In this document: in pieces, positions 16,404-25,658 of the stretch
Position numbering within the stretch: position 1 is the first letter of the stretch
Layout: every line of letters starts with the position of its first letter
NCBI GenBank assembly: GCA_043777375.1
Contig: JAYWHX010000185.1
Location: forward strand, 1-64,000
Source of the DNA: TH-plancto1 sp043777375
GTDB taxonomy: Bacteria; Planctomycetota; Planctomycetia; Planctomycetales; Planctomycetaceae
Direction: 5' to 3'
DNA length: 64,000 nucleotides
Notes under the pieces: generated by a model
Databases searched by the model: none
Told to the model about the DNA's origin: nothing
The model's input: the letters and a program-made list of their open reading frames with translations, nothing else
Position numbers and translations under genes: made by a program

Positions 16404-16898
16404 ATGAAACGAATGATTGCAGTGCTGGTCGTCCTCTCGCTATGTACGGTCTGCTCCGTCTACGCGGACTATTTGGTATCGAACAGCGGCGACTGGCCGG
16501 AGAGCTGGCCGAAGGAGCTGGAGCCGCTGCGGAAGCAGTCACGGACGCTGGAGGGGCCAACGCGATTACTCCTCCACTATGCTATCCCGTTCACCAAAAG
16601 AGAGGAGTTCGAAGCCGCGTGGCCGCACCTGCTGAAGGTCAAGACCAAGGGCGCTCCGGTCGTCTTGCGGCGTGGGCCGAGCTTCTGGCTGGATGATGAG
16701 AAGGCTGCGGGCGTCTGTGTTCACACCCCTCCCGAGGGACAAGCCCCGAATACCGACATCAAGGCCATGAACGGCAACTGGGAACAGACGATCTGGATCG
16801 AGCTGATCGTCGATGGCCACATCGTCGACTTGAACCGCATTCCGCTTCCAGCCGATACGCCGATCATTGATGAGCGGTTTAAGGAAGTTGCGAAGTAG
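16404..16898 (+). CDS. small exported protein, tandem paralogue 2
   Basis: A 164-residue paralogue of the preceding gene. The start at 16404 is chosen because it gives a proper signal peptide (MKRMIAVLVVLSLCTVCSVYA) and has GGAGG at 16391-16395, a good ribosome-binding site. In-frame upstream ATGs would begin inside the preceding gene. Shared blocks include SNSGDWPESWPKELEPLRKQS, EFEAAWPHLLKVKTKGAP and DLNRIPLPADTPIIDERF. Differences concentrate in the central region, where this copy is shorter. The duplication is local and appears moderately old. Function unknown. Confidence 0.75.
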   Translation: MKRMIAVLVVLSLCTVCSVYADYLVSNSGDWPESWPKELEPLRKQSRTLEGPTRLLLHYAIPFTKREEFEAAWPHLLKVKTKGAPVVLRRGPSFWLDDEKAAGVCVHTPPEGQAPNTDIKAMNGNWEQTIWIELIVDGHIVDLNRIPLPADTPIIDERFKEVAK

Positions 16899-17018
16899 CA
16901 ACAAGGGGAGGAGCCTCTTGTTCTGGCATGTCGTGATGATCCGCTCCGGAAGCCGACATCATTTGTCAGTCTCCTCCATCGACTCATGTCCCTCTACACC
17001 CAAACCCAGGTCGCTCTT

Positions 17019-17564
17019 ATGAACCGCATCAATCGTTGGAAACTGATCGCTGTGTGTGCAGCGGGGCTGGTCATCGCTTGGCTCAGCTCGACACTGGAGA
17101 GTGCGATCCCGAAAGGCACACCACTGATTGGGACAATCGTCAATTGGCGATATCCCGATGCGGAAATCAATGGTGACAGAAAAACGAAAGTGAGCGACGC
17201 AGCGACGATGCGTGGGGGAATCCGTACGCTGCCTTCCACCCGTATGGAAACGATCATGACGACCCCCGACTCCTTCGAGAAAGTCGTCGCCTTCTATACG
17301 GAAAAGTTCGGCATCAGCGAGGACGATTCCAAGAGAGTCGATGCTCCCGAAGGTGGCCAGTCGGTCTTTGGACAGGATGATTCGAAGGATCGACCGCTGT
17401 CGCTTCGAGTGATCTCCGTCAACCGCGACGACACGGCCACGACGATTGTCATCAGCCGATCGACAGACGAGAGCCTGACGCATATCGCCTGGTCTCAATA
17501 TGGCTGGATGAGCCGCGAGGAATTACAACACCTCAAGGATCGCTCTGAAGACGACCAAGAGTGA
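17019..17564 (+). CDS. small membrane-anchored or exported protein, unknown function
   Basis: Product of about 181 residues from ATG 17019 (MNRINRWKLIAVCAAGLVIAW), which gives a clean N-terminal hydrophobic segment; an in-frame ATG at 16986 would add 11 residues. The mature region contains TTPDSFEKVVAFYTEKFG, a segment with the look of a periodic alpha/beta domain, and a charged C-terminus ending EDDQE. It follows the two small paralogues on the same strand but shares no obvious blocks with them. No family recognised. The 210 bp that follow, up to the convergent LptE-like gene, contain nothing I can support. Confidence 0.6.
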   Translation: MNRINRWKLIAVCAAGLVIAWLSSTLESAIPKGTPLIGTIVNWRYPDAEINGDRKTKVSDAATMRGGIRTLPSTRMETIMTTPDSFEKVVAFYTEKFGISEDDSKRVDAPEGGQSVFGQDDSKDRPLSLRVISVNRDDTATTIVISRSTDESLTHIAWSQYGWMSREELQHLKDRSEDDQE

Positions 17565-17774
17565 AAACAGCAGTCTGCCATCGCAATAAGGAGAGCTGTA
17601 GCTGTTTGTCAGCGATGTAACTCTTGTCAAACGGTGATGCCAGGGGCGAGAATCTCTTCTCCGCCACCCCACTCATCCACAGTCGCGGTTAGGGGATATC
17701 TAAACTGCGCTCCCTCAGTCAGTGTAGATTCAGTCTCACGTTCGCCAATGAGAGAAAAGGTGAGATGCGACTGA

Positions 17775-18341
17775 CTACCACGGCACTTCCATCAGGCCGA
17801 CGATCTGTCGAGCGAGAATGCTCACTGTCTCCTGCGTCGCGGTCGCTAATGACTGGCCCGCTTCGGGGGCAAAGCTCGTCGAGCCCAGCAGCTGGGCGGC
17901 GTCACCGGCTAGTGGGACCGTCTGCTGATTAATCACTTGTCCAGTGCGCAGGTCTTCCCACTTGACCTCGATCCCGATCGACAGTTCCAGTTCGCGTGGG
18001 TCGTCGTATTGGTTTTGGTTCGGCACGCGCTTATCAATACTGACGATGCGCCCCGTCAACCGTGTGTCGGCCCCTGGCTCTTTCGCCAAGCGATACGGAG
18101 TTTGCATCTGGATCTGTTTTTGCACGGCTTCGGTCAGCTGGAGTTCATACCCCCGACGGAAGTCTGCGCACTGAAAGGTTGGCACGTGGACGGTGCGGAC
18201 ATCTCGGGCGAAGGGAGCTCCAACGGTGTAGCCGCAACCCGTGAGAGCGGACATTCCGGTCAGTGCCAACACGCTCACGCCGAGTTGGCGCAAGGCCAAC
18301 CGGCGGGAGTGGGAGGTCGGGGATGGTTCGTGAGGCGTCAC
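17775..18341 (-). CDS. LptE-like LPS-assembly lipoprotein
   Basis: A 188-residue lipoprotein starting at a GTG. A twin-Arg-containing n-region (SRRLALRQLG) precedes a hydrophobic stretch and the lipobox LTGC, followed by GYTVGAPF. LptE-family lipoproteins likewise begin with C-G-Y or C-G-F after the lipobox and continue with V-x-V-P-x-F (here VRTVHVPTF). Planctomycete LptE-type proteins also share the L-T-x-x-V-x-x-x-I-Q segment seen here as LTEAVQKQIQ. LptE plugs the LptD outer-membrane translocon that delivers lipopolysaccharide to the surface. The gene lies 11 bp after a BamD-like gene, probably in one operon. Medium-high confidence, because LptE sequences diverge strongly. Confidence 0.7.
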   Translation of the reverse strand: MTPHEPSPTSHSRRLALRQLGVSVLALTGMSALTGCGYTVGAPFARDVRTVHVPTFQCADFRRGYELQLTEAVQKQIQMQTPYRLAKEPGADTRLTGRIVSIDKRVPNQNQYDDPRELELSIGIEVKWEDLRTGQVINQQTVPLAGDAAQLLGSTSFAPEAGQSLATATQETVSILARQIVGLMEVPW

Positions 18342-18352
18342 GGCAGTGAGGA

Positions 18353-19963
18353 TTACTCCAGTGAGGCTCGTCCCGCAGAGGAGCTGTCCTCTGCGCTGAC
18401 TTCTTCGAGTCGCATGTCTTCGGTGGGTTCCGATTCGGCGTCTTGGGGGACGGGGCGCAGGGGCCAGCGGAGCCGAGGGAACCTCAGCGGCACTTTCTTC
18501 TCTTCGATTTCTGGTTCGGCGGTGTCTGGTTCGATGACAGCTTCAGGCTCTTCCATCGGGTCTTGTGCGGCCTGCTGGCGACCGATCGTTGGCAGGCTGA
18601 ACCGGCTCTCGGCCCTCTGCCCTTGCGCTTCCAGAACTTTTCGAGCTCGTTCGGCGTAAACAGTGTCGGGGAAGCGATTGATCAGGATTTTGCAGTTGAG
18701 CGCCACTGATTCTGGGGCGTCTTTGGCTTGAAAGAATTCGACGCGGTCCCAGATGCGGGCCACTTCGGCGTCATACATCTTCTGGAGTTCGCCACCAAGG
18801 CGGTTTCGCTCCTCCTCTGTCAGGTCCGGAAAGATGCGGAGGGCCGCTTCCTTGAGGTCGATGGCCTCATCCAGGTTCTGACCGTCGTAGTTGGAACCTT
18901 GGTAACTAGCCAAGGTCACGTGTGATCCCAGAAGAAACGCATCGCGAAAGTGCGGACTATCGGGGTATTGCTCTCGCAGTAACTTGTACATCCGGGAGGA
19001 CTCTTCGAAGTCCTGAGTCCGCAAGTGGAAGCTGGCCGAGACCATCAAGGCATCGTCAGCCAGTGGACCTGTGGCATCGTGCAGCCACACAGAGCGGAGG
19101 GCTTGCAGGGCGCGTCCCCGGGTATCAAATGCGGGGCGTGACTTGTCAAAGAAATTCGGAGCAATTGGCACGTAGAATGAGTCGACATTGGCGAAGTCGG
19201 CCTGCTCCTCGGAGGAGTCCGAAACCAGCTCGACATCGCCCGTGTCTTGGACGTCTTCCGGGAATCCCAGCCAGTAGCGAGCGATACGGAAGTACCGGCG
19301 CGAGACGGCGTCGAGATGACGAGTCGATGGATAACGAGTCAGCAGGGCGTCGTAGCTATCCTGGGCTGTGGCGTATCGCTTCTGGTCAAACTGGCATTCG
19401 GCCTTCATGAAGAGGGAGTCCTCTTCGATGGGGTCCCCAAAGTTCGCGTAGGAATCGAGCGAAGCTGCGGACTTCACGCCCCACCAGCGTTCCACCTTCA
19501 TCCCAAATGTTTCATGACTGTTGCGGCGAGATTTGGCGAGTTTCTTGAAGGCTTTTTCGGCCTCGGACAGCCGTCCTTCGCGGTACAGTGTTTCCGCTGC
19601 CTGGTAGTCGTTCAACCCGTCGATCGTGTACTCATCGCCGCCGTTGAGGGCGTCCGCTTTTTGATTGTCCCAGGCGGTCCGCTTCAGCGCTCTCTCCATC
19701 GGCCCCATGTAGCCCGTTTCGGACTCGGAACCTGTTTCCGCAGCGGCCCCTCGTCGCGAGTTCGCGGCGAGCTGGATATCGCTGCGATTCTGAGACTGCG
19801 TACTCATCATCGTGTGATGATTCACGCAGCCGCTTCCCCACAAGACCGCCAAACAGGCCATCCCTCGACTCATCGAGAGGAGATCGAATAGAGGTGGGCC
19901 ACTGAACGACATAACCGGCGAATCCATTCGCACACGGGGTGTTGACCCCATCCTGCGAGCCAC
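18353..19963 (-). CDS. BamD-like TPR lipoprotein
   Basis: Up to 536 residues. A lipobox-like LWGSGC near residue 46 suggests that the functional start is one of the internal ATGs (19912 or 19873), leaving a short signal and a lipidated Cys. The mature protein has repeated TPR-type helices: YQAAETLYREGRLSEAEKAFKKLAK, FMKAECQFDQKRYATAQDSYDALLTRYPSTRHLD, and SSRMYKLLREQYPDSPHFRDAF. Repeats of this type, with YP-x-S-x-H-x-x-x-A, are characteristic of the outer-membrane assembly lipoprotein BamD (YfiO). It is much longer than proteobacterial BamD (about 245 residues), with an acidic C-terminal extension rich in Glu and Pro. Pairing with an LptE-like gene supports an outer-membrane biogenesis role. 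Confidence 0.68.
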   Translation of the reverse strand: MARRMGSTPRVRMDSPVMSFSGPPLFDLLSMSRGMACLAVLWGSGCVNHHTMMSTQSQNRSDIQLAANSRRGAAAETGSESETGYMGPMERALKRTAWDNQKADALNGGDEYTIDGLNDYQAAETLYREGRLSEAEKAFKKLAKSRRNSHETFGMKVERWWGVKSAASLDSYANFGDPIEEDSLFMKAECQFDQKRYATAQDSYDALLTRYPSTRHLDAVSRRYFRIARYWLGFPEDVQDTGDVELVSDSSEEQADFANVDSFYVPIAPNFFDKSRPAFDTRGRALQALRSVWLHDATGPLADDALMVSASFHLRTQDFEESSRMYKLLREQYPDSPHFRDAFLLGSHVTLASYQGSNYDGQNLDEAIDLKEAALRIFPDLTEEERNRLGGELQKMYDAEVARIWDRVEFFQAKDAPESVALNCKILINRFPDTVYAERARKVLEAQGQRAESRFSLPTIGRQQAAQDPMEEPEAVIEPDTAEPEIEEKKVPLRFPRLRWPLRPVPQDAESEPTEDMRLEEVSAEDSSSAGRASLE

Positions 19964-20795
19964 TCGGCACGCGGAGAGTCAAACTTGACGGATTCTGCCA
20001 CGAAATGGGGATCGGAGGATAGACGAGTTTCCCGAACGAGGTGTCGACATCGCAGATTGTGCCGAAATTGCGGCCCGCGAATCGCAAATCAGGGCTGTTG
20101 CCTCGTCACCACGAAAGGAATTGCATACCGCCGCCGGGAGGGCGGGGCACCTCCCGTAAACATGTTTGGAAGTCCGACCTCTTCATCGCCAGGATTCCAA
20201 GTCGAGTGTTGGGCGACCAAACGCCTGATTTTGTCCCGCCAGGGACACCCGACAATAGCCCACCGTTTCAACGGTGGGAAAGCGATTCCAGCCTGCGGGC
20301 GAGTCCCGTCAGGGACGGCAGACTCTGGCGATCATCGGCGTGGCGGAGTGCTGTGATGCGGGCTTCTGCCGCCCCTGACGGGGCTGGGGCAGATGGGGAT
20401 TTGTTGGTCCCACCGCTCGAAGCGGTGGGCTATTGTCGGGTGTCCCTGGCGGGACAAAGAGAGGCGACGGCTCCAGATCGTTCTGGAAATCAGGGCGTTT
20501 TCCGGAGCTTCACAACCCGGGAGTCTGGGACAGTTACGGGCTCAAGCGTGTTCACAGCACTGGCCTCGCCCTCCCGGACTAGCTGCTCACAGCCCTATGA
20601 CGCAAGTTGACGGGGCACCCTCGTGACTTCCGGCCAATCAGCCTCCCTCAACTCGCCCCCCCCAGAAATCAGAACTCGTTGAGAAAGAGATGCATTCACC
20701 TCTCGACCTCGCTACAGTCAGGGGTTCGTACGGCGTGATGTTCTCTGTTGTTCAGAGAAGTCTTGCCGGGCACTGGATTTGTGGAGACGCTGGGC
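19964..20795. other. long intergenic region dominated by an inverted repeat
   Basis: About 830 bp between divergent genes. Several open frames cross it, but their products are translations of the repeats at 20230-20278 and 20409-20458 or have no support. An additional short palindrome (CCGCCGGGAGGGCGG-like) lies near 20130. No RNA gene was recognised. Confidence 0.55.
20230..20458. repeat. pair of inverted 49-50-bp repeats, each containing a hairpin
   Basis: The left copy, 20230-20278, reads TTTGTCCCGCCAGGGACACC, then GACAATAGCCCACC and a CCCACCGTTTCAACGGTGGG hairpin. The right copy, 20409-20458, is the inverted complement with the hairpin variant CCCACCGCTCGAAGCGGTGGG. About 130 bp separate the arms and encode nothing I can support. 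The compensating changes in the hairpin stems (CGTTT...AACG against CGCTC...AGCG) show that the structure is conserved. Confidence 0.8.
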
Positions 20796-22136
20796 GTGAA
20801 CGACCTCAAGCAAGTTTCCGTGGTGGCGGTGGTCCTGTTCGTGGTCCTCCGTCTGTCCATCGGCTGGCAGCTGCTGTACGAGGGGCTGTGGAAGTACGAC
20901 TCACTCGACAGTGCCGCTCCATGGACAGCAGAGGGGTATTTGAAGGCAGCTCAAGGGCCATTCCGCGATCGATTTCGCGCGATGACCGGCGATCCGGACG
21001 ACCTCAGCTGGCTCGATCACGAACAGATGACGCAGCGTTGGGCAAACTGGCGCGAGCGTTTCAGCGCTCACTATCAATTGGATGCAGAGCAGCAGAAAGA
21101 GCTGGCGAAGCTGATTGATGCGCCAGCGGGACCGACAGTTGCGTCATTGGCCGCACTCCCCGCCACTGTTGATCCGGCGAGGTTTCCCGTTGACTCCTCA
21201 AAGAAGCCCGTCATCAGCTACGACGCCGCCAAGAAGCAGCTGGTGGTTCCTGGACAGTTACTCCCGGCCGAAGTCGCCGCTCTGAAAAGCCTGGTGAACG
21301 TTTTGGATTTGGGCGAAAAGTCCTTTGGAGTTCGCGGAGAGGACGGCGAGCCCGCTCGCGTGAGTGATACTCTCGTCCAGCCGGACCCGGTCGATCTGTC
21401 TTTCTACAAGGCCATCGTGGATCTCGAAAAGCGGGCCAACGCACTGACCTATTCGCAGCGTCTGACCTCACTTCTCAAAGCGGACCCGGATCGTGTGGGA
21501 GTCGAGTGGCGGAGCACACCCAAGCCTGAACTGGTCATGGGCACAGCAACGGTCGACTCCGAGGCGGACCACAACGTTCGTTATGGCGAGATCCAAGTCT
21601 ACAAGGATCTGATTCAGGAATACGAGACCGCGCTCGCCAAGGCCCAGGTCGACTACCAGCTCGACCACGCGGAACGTATTGGCAAGAAGCTCGCCTCGAA
21701 GCGAACCGAAGTGGTCGGCCCGGTGAAGGCCCTCGATGCTCAGCTGCAAGAGTCCGCGAAAAAGTTACTGAAGCCGAATCAGTACGCGCTGGGGGCGATC
21801 CCGCCCGAGAACACTCCCGCTCGAAGGGCGAGCGATCAAGCGATGTGGGCTCTGCTGATATTCGGCACGCTCTTGATGATTGGACTGGCGACTCGCCCAG
21901 CTGCAATTGGTGCGGCGGTATTGCTGATGAGTTTCTATCTGGTCGTACCACCGTGGCCGGGTGTCATTCAGCCCCCGGGACCGGAACACTCGTTGTTTAT
22001 CAATAAGAATACGATCGAGGCAGTCGCTCTGTTGGCGATTGCGGCATTGCCGACTGGTTCTTGGTTTGGCCTTGATGGGATCATTCGCAAGCTGTTCAAA
22101 CGCAGCGACCCCGCTGTGCCTGCTGGTCGAAAATAG
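20796..22136 (+). CDS. DoxX-like membrane protein with large internal domain
   Basis: Product of about 446 residues from a GTG at 20796 (MNDLKQVSVVAVVLFVVLRL), which has GGAGA about 10 nt upstream; a TTG at 20748 would give a longer form. The first membrane segment followed by IGWQLLYEGLWKY matches the start of DoxX-family proteins. Roughly 300 hydrophilic residues follow, with helical, Lys/Glu-rich parts such as DLEKRANALTYSQRL. The remaining DoxX-like helices are at the C-terminus (WALLIFGTLLMIGLATRPAAIGAAVLL and INKNTIEAVALLAIAAL). The split of a four-helix DoxX domain by a large extracytoplasmic insert is seen in planctomycetes. DoxX proteins are associated with quinone or thiol redox chemistry, but the role here is not known. 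Confidence 0.65.
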   Translation: MNDLKQVSVVAVVLFVVLRLSIGWQLLYEGLWKYDSLDSAAPWTAEGYLKAAQGPFRDRFRAMTGDPDDLSWLDHEQMTQRWANWRERFSAHYQLDAEQQKELAKLIDAPAGPTVASLAALPATVDPARFPVDSSKKPVISYDAAKKQLVVPGQLLPAEVAALKSLVNVLDLGEKSFGVRGEDGEPARVSDTLVQPDPVDLSFYKAIVDLEKRANALTYSQRLTSLLKADPDRVGVEWRSTPKPELVMGTATVDSEADHNVRYGEIQVYKDLIQEYETALAKAQVDYQLDHAERIGKKLASKRTEVVGPVKALDAQLQESAKKLLKPNQYALGAIPPENTPARRASDQAMWALLIFGTLLMIGLATRPAAIGAAVLLMSFYLVVPPWPGVIQPPGPEHSLFINKNTIEAVALLAIAALPTGSWFGLDGIIRKLFKRSDPAVPAGRK

Positions 22137-22188
22137 AGGATTGTTCGCCTCCCTTGCTCTTCGCCCCTAGACGCCAGAGTTCATTGCC

Positions 22189-22515
22189 ATGCCACTCTAC
22201 GAGATCGAAACGAACGGGCACATCATGATCGGCTGGGCCGACTCGTTAGAGGCCGCTCGCGGACTGGCCACGGAGTATTACCCGGAAGACGAAGTCGTGC
22301 GGATCAGCAAACGTCCCCGCGATCTGTGGGTCATTTCGAAGCGGTTACTTGGTTTGGAAACAAGCGACTCGTCTCCCTGTGATATTGCTCGCGAGTGCCT
22401 GGACCTCGCCAAGGGGGACAAGCTGCGGGCGATCCAGCTCTACTGTGAAAAGGCAGGAGTGGATTTGCAGGAAGCACAGAAGGCGATTGAGACGAACATG
22501 TCACTGGGGTGGTGA
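22189..22515 (+). CDS. small cytosolic protein, unknown function
   Basis: A 108-residue protein with no signal or membrane segment. The N-terminal half (MPLYEIETNGHIMIGWADSL) looks like a small alpha/beta unit. The C-terminal half (ARECLDLAKGDKLRAIQLYC, then EKAGVDLQEAQKAIE) is helical and resembles the helix-helix pattern of UBA-like or ribosomal L7/L12 C-terminal-like folds, which is only a visual impression. It ends at a TGA that may overlap a GTG of the next frame (22512-22515, GTGA). Likely cotranscribed with the DoxX-like gene upstream and the membrane protein downstream. Confidence 0.6.
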   Translation: MPLYEIETNGHIMIGWADSLEAARGLATEYYPEDEVVRISKRPRDLWVISKRLLGLETSDSSPCDIARECLDLAKGDKLRAIQLYCEKAGVDLQEAQKAIETNMSLGW

Positions 22516-22538
22516 GGGACTCTTGGAGAGGGCCATCC

Positions 22539-24152
22539 GTGAAACTCGACCCACAGCTTTCGCCGGTTAGTACAAGTCGCACTGAGCATTCGCTCGTCGA
22601 CCAGCTGATCACAGTTGCGGTCCTGGCGTCGCTCTTCTTCATGTTTTCTCTCGCCCGATCTCCGATCCCCGGCGTCAATGAATCGCACTATCTCTGCAAG
22701 GCTCGGCATTACTGGGAACCAATCTGGTGCCGTGGCGACCTATTCCTTGAATCGGCGAACCCTCACGCGGTTTTCTATGCCGCGTTCGGATGGTTGACCA
22801 CGAAATTCTCGCTGGCTCAGACAGCGACGATCGTTCGAGGAGGCCAATCGCTGCTGCTGGCATTGGGGTGGATTGCACTGGGAGTCCGCTGTCTCGGAGA
22901 CACTCGCCGCGCCCTGATTGCAGCTGCTTTGTTTTTGCTGCTGCAATCGACGGGAACTTTGTCTGGGGAATGGCTGGTCGGAGGGGCTGAATCCAAAGTC
23001 TGGGCGTACGGCTTTTTGCTGCTCGCTGCAGCGTGGGGGCTCGATCGTCACTGGGTGAAGTGTGCCGTCGCCGGGGGACTCGCTGTCAGCATGCATCCTG
23101 TGATTGGGTGCTGGGGAGTCGTGATCGCAGCGCTGGGTTGGGGGCTGAGCGTCGTCTTTCGCCCCGCGAAAGAGCGCCCTTTCGCGGAGCGAAAAGCGAC
23201 ATTCCCGTCTCTCGCTACGATTGCGATCTCGGTCGTAGTGTTCGCTATGACATCGCTCCCCGGCTTGATCCCGGCGGTCCAGTCGCTGAAAGCTCCCAGC
23301 CCGCAAGTCGCCAGTGAGGGCGACTATCTTCAGGTTGCCGTGCGGCTCCCGCATCATCTCGACCCCCTGACTTTTTCCGTGCGGGCTTGGCGAGACTATG
23401 GACTACTCTTGCTGGTGCTGGTGTTAATCCGATCTCGAATCACGCAGCGGACTCTCGCGCTGACAAGACAGGAATATTGGCTGCTCGCCGCTCTGCTGAT
23501 CGCTGCCGGGGGAGTCCTCGCGGCTTGGGGACCGCGCCCCCTTAAAGATCTGCCCTGGTGGCAGCTGCGGGTCAAGGCCCTCAAGCTCTACCCGTTTCGA
23601 CTGGCTGACATGCTGGTCCCGCTGACTCTCTCGTTCACGGTCGCCGCTGGGCTGTGGCAACTGATCGAGGAGCGGTTCACCACGCGTCGACGAGCCGCAC
23701 TCGCATCTGTGGTGGTACTCGCGCTGCTGGTCGCCTTTCGCGTCCCCTCGCTCGATAAGACACTCTCGCAGCAACCCTCAGCTGTGCAAGCCGACTGGCT
23801 GGCTGCGTGTAATTGGATTCGTCAACACACGCCAAAGGAGTCCGTGCTGTATGCGACCAACGACAACTGGTCACTCCGCTGGTATGCCGAGCGCCCCGAA
23901 TACTTCCACTTCAAAGACTGCCCACAGGACGCCGCCTCGATCGTCGAATGGAACCGCCGCAACTGGGTCATCTACCACTGGAAGAATCGCGTATTTAGCG
24001 ATGCCAGCGTTTCAGCAGAGGATCTGTCGCAGCTCCACAAGGAGACCGGAATCACCCACATCGTATGTGGCCGGTTCGGCCCGGTGGAGTTGAAGCCCGT
24101 GTTCCTGTCCAATAACGTCTCGGTGTATGAGCTGCCGCGAGATGACCGTTGA
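22539..24152 (+). CDS. polytopic membrane protein (DUF6798-like)
   Basis: About 537 residues with roughly ten hydrophobic segments. The first loop after helix 1 carries VNESHYLCKARHYW, then GDLFLESANPHAVFYAAFGWLT. This arrangement, from memory, matches planctomycete DUF6798 proteins and recalls the acidic first loop of GT-C glycosyltransferases. The soluble C-terminal part after about residue 420 (WIRQHTPKESVLYATNDNWSLRWYAERPEYFHFKDCP) is also like the periplasmic tail of membrane glycosyltransferases. I prefer GTG 22539, which has GGAGAGG about 8 nt upstream, over GTG 22509 or 22512, which overlap the preceding stop. A sugar-transfer role is only an inference. Confidence 0.6.
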   Translation: MKLDPQLSPVSTSRTEHSLVDQLITVAVLASLFFMFSLARSPIPGVNESHYLCKARHYWEPIWCRGDLFLESANPHAVFYAAFGWLTTKFSLAQTATIVRGGQSLLLALGWIALGVRCLGDTRRALIAAALFLLLQSTGTLSGEWLVGGAESKVWAYGFLLLAAAWGLDRHWVKCAVAGGLAVSMHPVIGCWGVVIAALGWGLSVVFRPAKERPFAERKATFPSLATIAISVVVFAMTSLPGLIPAVQSLKAPSPQVASEGDYLQVAVRLPHHLDPLTFSVRAWRDYGLLLLVLVLIRSRITQRTLALTRQEYWLLAALLIAAGGVLAAWGPRPLKDLPWWQLRVKALKLYPFRLADMLVPLTLSFTVAAGLWQLIEERFTTRRRAALASVVVLALLVAFRVPSLDKTLSQQPSAVQADWLAACNWIRQHTPKESVLYATNDNWSLRWYAERPEYFHFKDCPQDAASIVEWNRRNWVIYHWKNRVFSDASVSAEDLSQLHKETGITHIVCGRFGPVELKPVFLSNNVSVYELPRDDR

Positions 24153-24185
24153 TTGCCCGCGCCGCGAACAGCAGTCTGTCGCGAG

Positions 24186-25598
24186 TTACGCAATGATCTC
24201 GCTCACCACGCGGCCATGCACATCAGTCAGGCGGAAATCTCGACCCGCAAATTTGTAGGTGAGCTTCAAGTGGTCGATCCCCAGCAGGTGGAGCATCGTC
24301 GCGTGTAGGTCATGCAAATGGACTTTGTTCTCGACGGCGAAGTAGCCGTACTCATCAGTCGCGCCGTAGCGAATGCCGGGCTTCACGCCTCCGCCCGCCA
24401 GCCACATCGTATAGCCTTGCGGGTTGTGGTCGCGACCATTGTCTCCTTGAGCCACCGGGGTGCGACCGAACTCTCCACCCCACAGGATAAGTGTGTCTTC
24501 CAGCAGTCCGCGAGACTTCAGATCAGTCAGCAGAGCCGCGATGGGCTGATCCACCTCGAGTGCATTCCTGGCATGATCGACCCGCAGGCCTTCGTGCTGA
24601 TCCCATTTATAGCTATGGGTACACTGAACGAAGCGGACTCCCTGTTCAATAAACCGGCGGGCCATCAAACATTGCCGCCCAAAGTTTTTTGTCTCTGGCT
24701 TGTCCAGTCCGTAAGCTGTCTGCGTCGCCTCAGTTTCGTGGCTGATCTCCTGCAACTCCGGGGCAGCAGTCTGCAAGCGATACGCCAGTTCGTACGAATT
24801 GATCCGCGCTTCCAGCGCCGAGTCCGGGCCTGTCCGCTGAAGTTGCCCTCGGTTCAACATCTGGGCAAAGTCCAGCTCCTGCCGCTGCAGGCTCCGCTCC
24901 AGATGGTCGGCGTTTTCAATGAAGGGGATCTTCGCCTGGTCCGAGCTGATGCCCGCGTTTCCAATCGCGGTTCCCTGAAAGTCGGCAGGGAGGAACGATG
25001 ATCCCCACGATGTTGCTCCGCCATGTGTCAGCGTGGGGCAGATCGTGATGAACCCCGGCAGGTTCTGATTCTCGGTTCCGAGTCCATAAGTGATCCACGC
25101 CCCCATACTGGGTCGCACGAAGGTGTCGCTCCCGGTATGCAACTCCAGCAGCGCTGCTCCGTGCCGCGAGTTCGACCCGTGCATCCCGTTGATGATGCAC
25201 AGGTCGTCGACATGCTTCGCGACATGCGGGAACAGGTCGCTCACCCAGGCTCCACATTGACCGTGTTGCTTGAACTCCCAGGGCGACTTCAGCAGGTTCC
25301 CCGTCTGCGACGAGAAGACCCGCGGCTTGTTAAACGGCAGCGGCTTCCCGTGGTCCTTGATCAGCTGGGGTTTGTAATCGAACGTGTCGACCTGCGAGGG
25401 ACCGCCATGCATGAAGAGAAAAATGACTTGCTTCGTGCGGGCTGGAAAGTGACTCAGCTTCGGAGAGAGCGGCAGCGCCGTTGCGGAGTTCGCACGGGCT
25501 TCTTGCTGGAGAAGAGCTGAGAGTGCCAGTGCCCCGAAGCCACAACCTGAGTGCGTCAGCATCTCGCGGCGAGTGAGTTTTGGAAAAAAAGTCGTCAT
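24186..25598 (-). CDS. DUF1501 (sulfatase-like) Tat-exported protein
   Basis: About 470 residues. The start MTTFFPKLTRREMLTHSGCG is chosen because it provides the twin-arginine signal; an in-frame upstream ATG at 25649 only extends it. The family marks are QVIFLFMHGGPSQVDTFDYKP, the NGMHG segment, ILWGGEFGRTP, and the terminal HLLGIDHLKLTYKFAGRDFRLTDV. DUF1501 proteins belong to the alkaline-phosphatase/sulfatase superfamily and are abundant in planctomycetes, where they are almost always paired with a DUF1549/DUF1553 protein, as here. They are thought to act on external polymers or sulfated compounds, but no reaction is established. Second gene of a two-gene operon, starting 60 bp after the stop codon of the cytochrome-type gene. 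Confidence 0.93.
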   Translation of the reverse strand: MTTFFPKLTRREMLTHSGCGFGALALSALLQQEARANSATALPLSPKLSHFPARTKQVIFLFMHGGPSQVDTFDYKPQLIKDHGKPLPFNKPRVFSSQTGNLLKSPWEFKQHGQCGAWVSDLFPHVAKHVDDLCIINGMHGSNSRHGAALLELHTGSDTFVRPSMGAWITYGLGTENQNLPGFITICPTLTHGGATSWGSSFLPADFQGTAIGNAGISSDQAKIPFIENADHLERSLQRQELDFAQMLNRGQLQRTGPDSALEARINSYELAYRLQTAAPELQEISHETEATQTAYGLDKPETKNFGRQCLMARRFIEQGVRFVQCTHSYKWDQHEGLRVDHARNALEVDQPIAALLTDLKSRGLLEDTLILWGGEFGRTPVAQGDNGRDHNPQGYTMWLAGGGVKPGIRYGATDEYGYFAVENKVHLHDLHATMLHLLGIDHLKLTYKFAGRDFRLTDVHGRVVSEIIA

Positions 25599-25658
25599 GA
25601 TTGAGCCTCCATCACCGTCGCAGAAGTCTTGAGAACTCTGTCGTATCATTGCGGCGAT

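Noticed and set aside
20041..20626. Two overlapping plus-strand open frames near 20.0-20.6 kb
   Set aside because: Both read through the inverted repeats in different frames and share the same repeat-derived peptide (WAIVGCPW or VGYCRVSLAG type).
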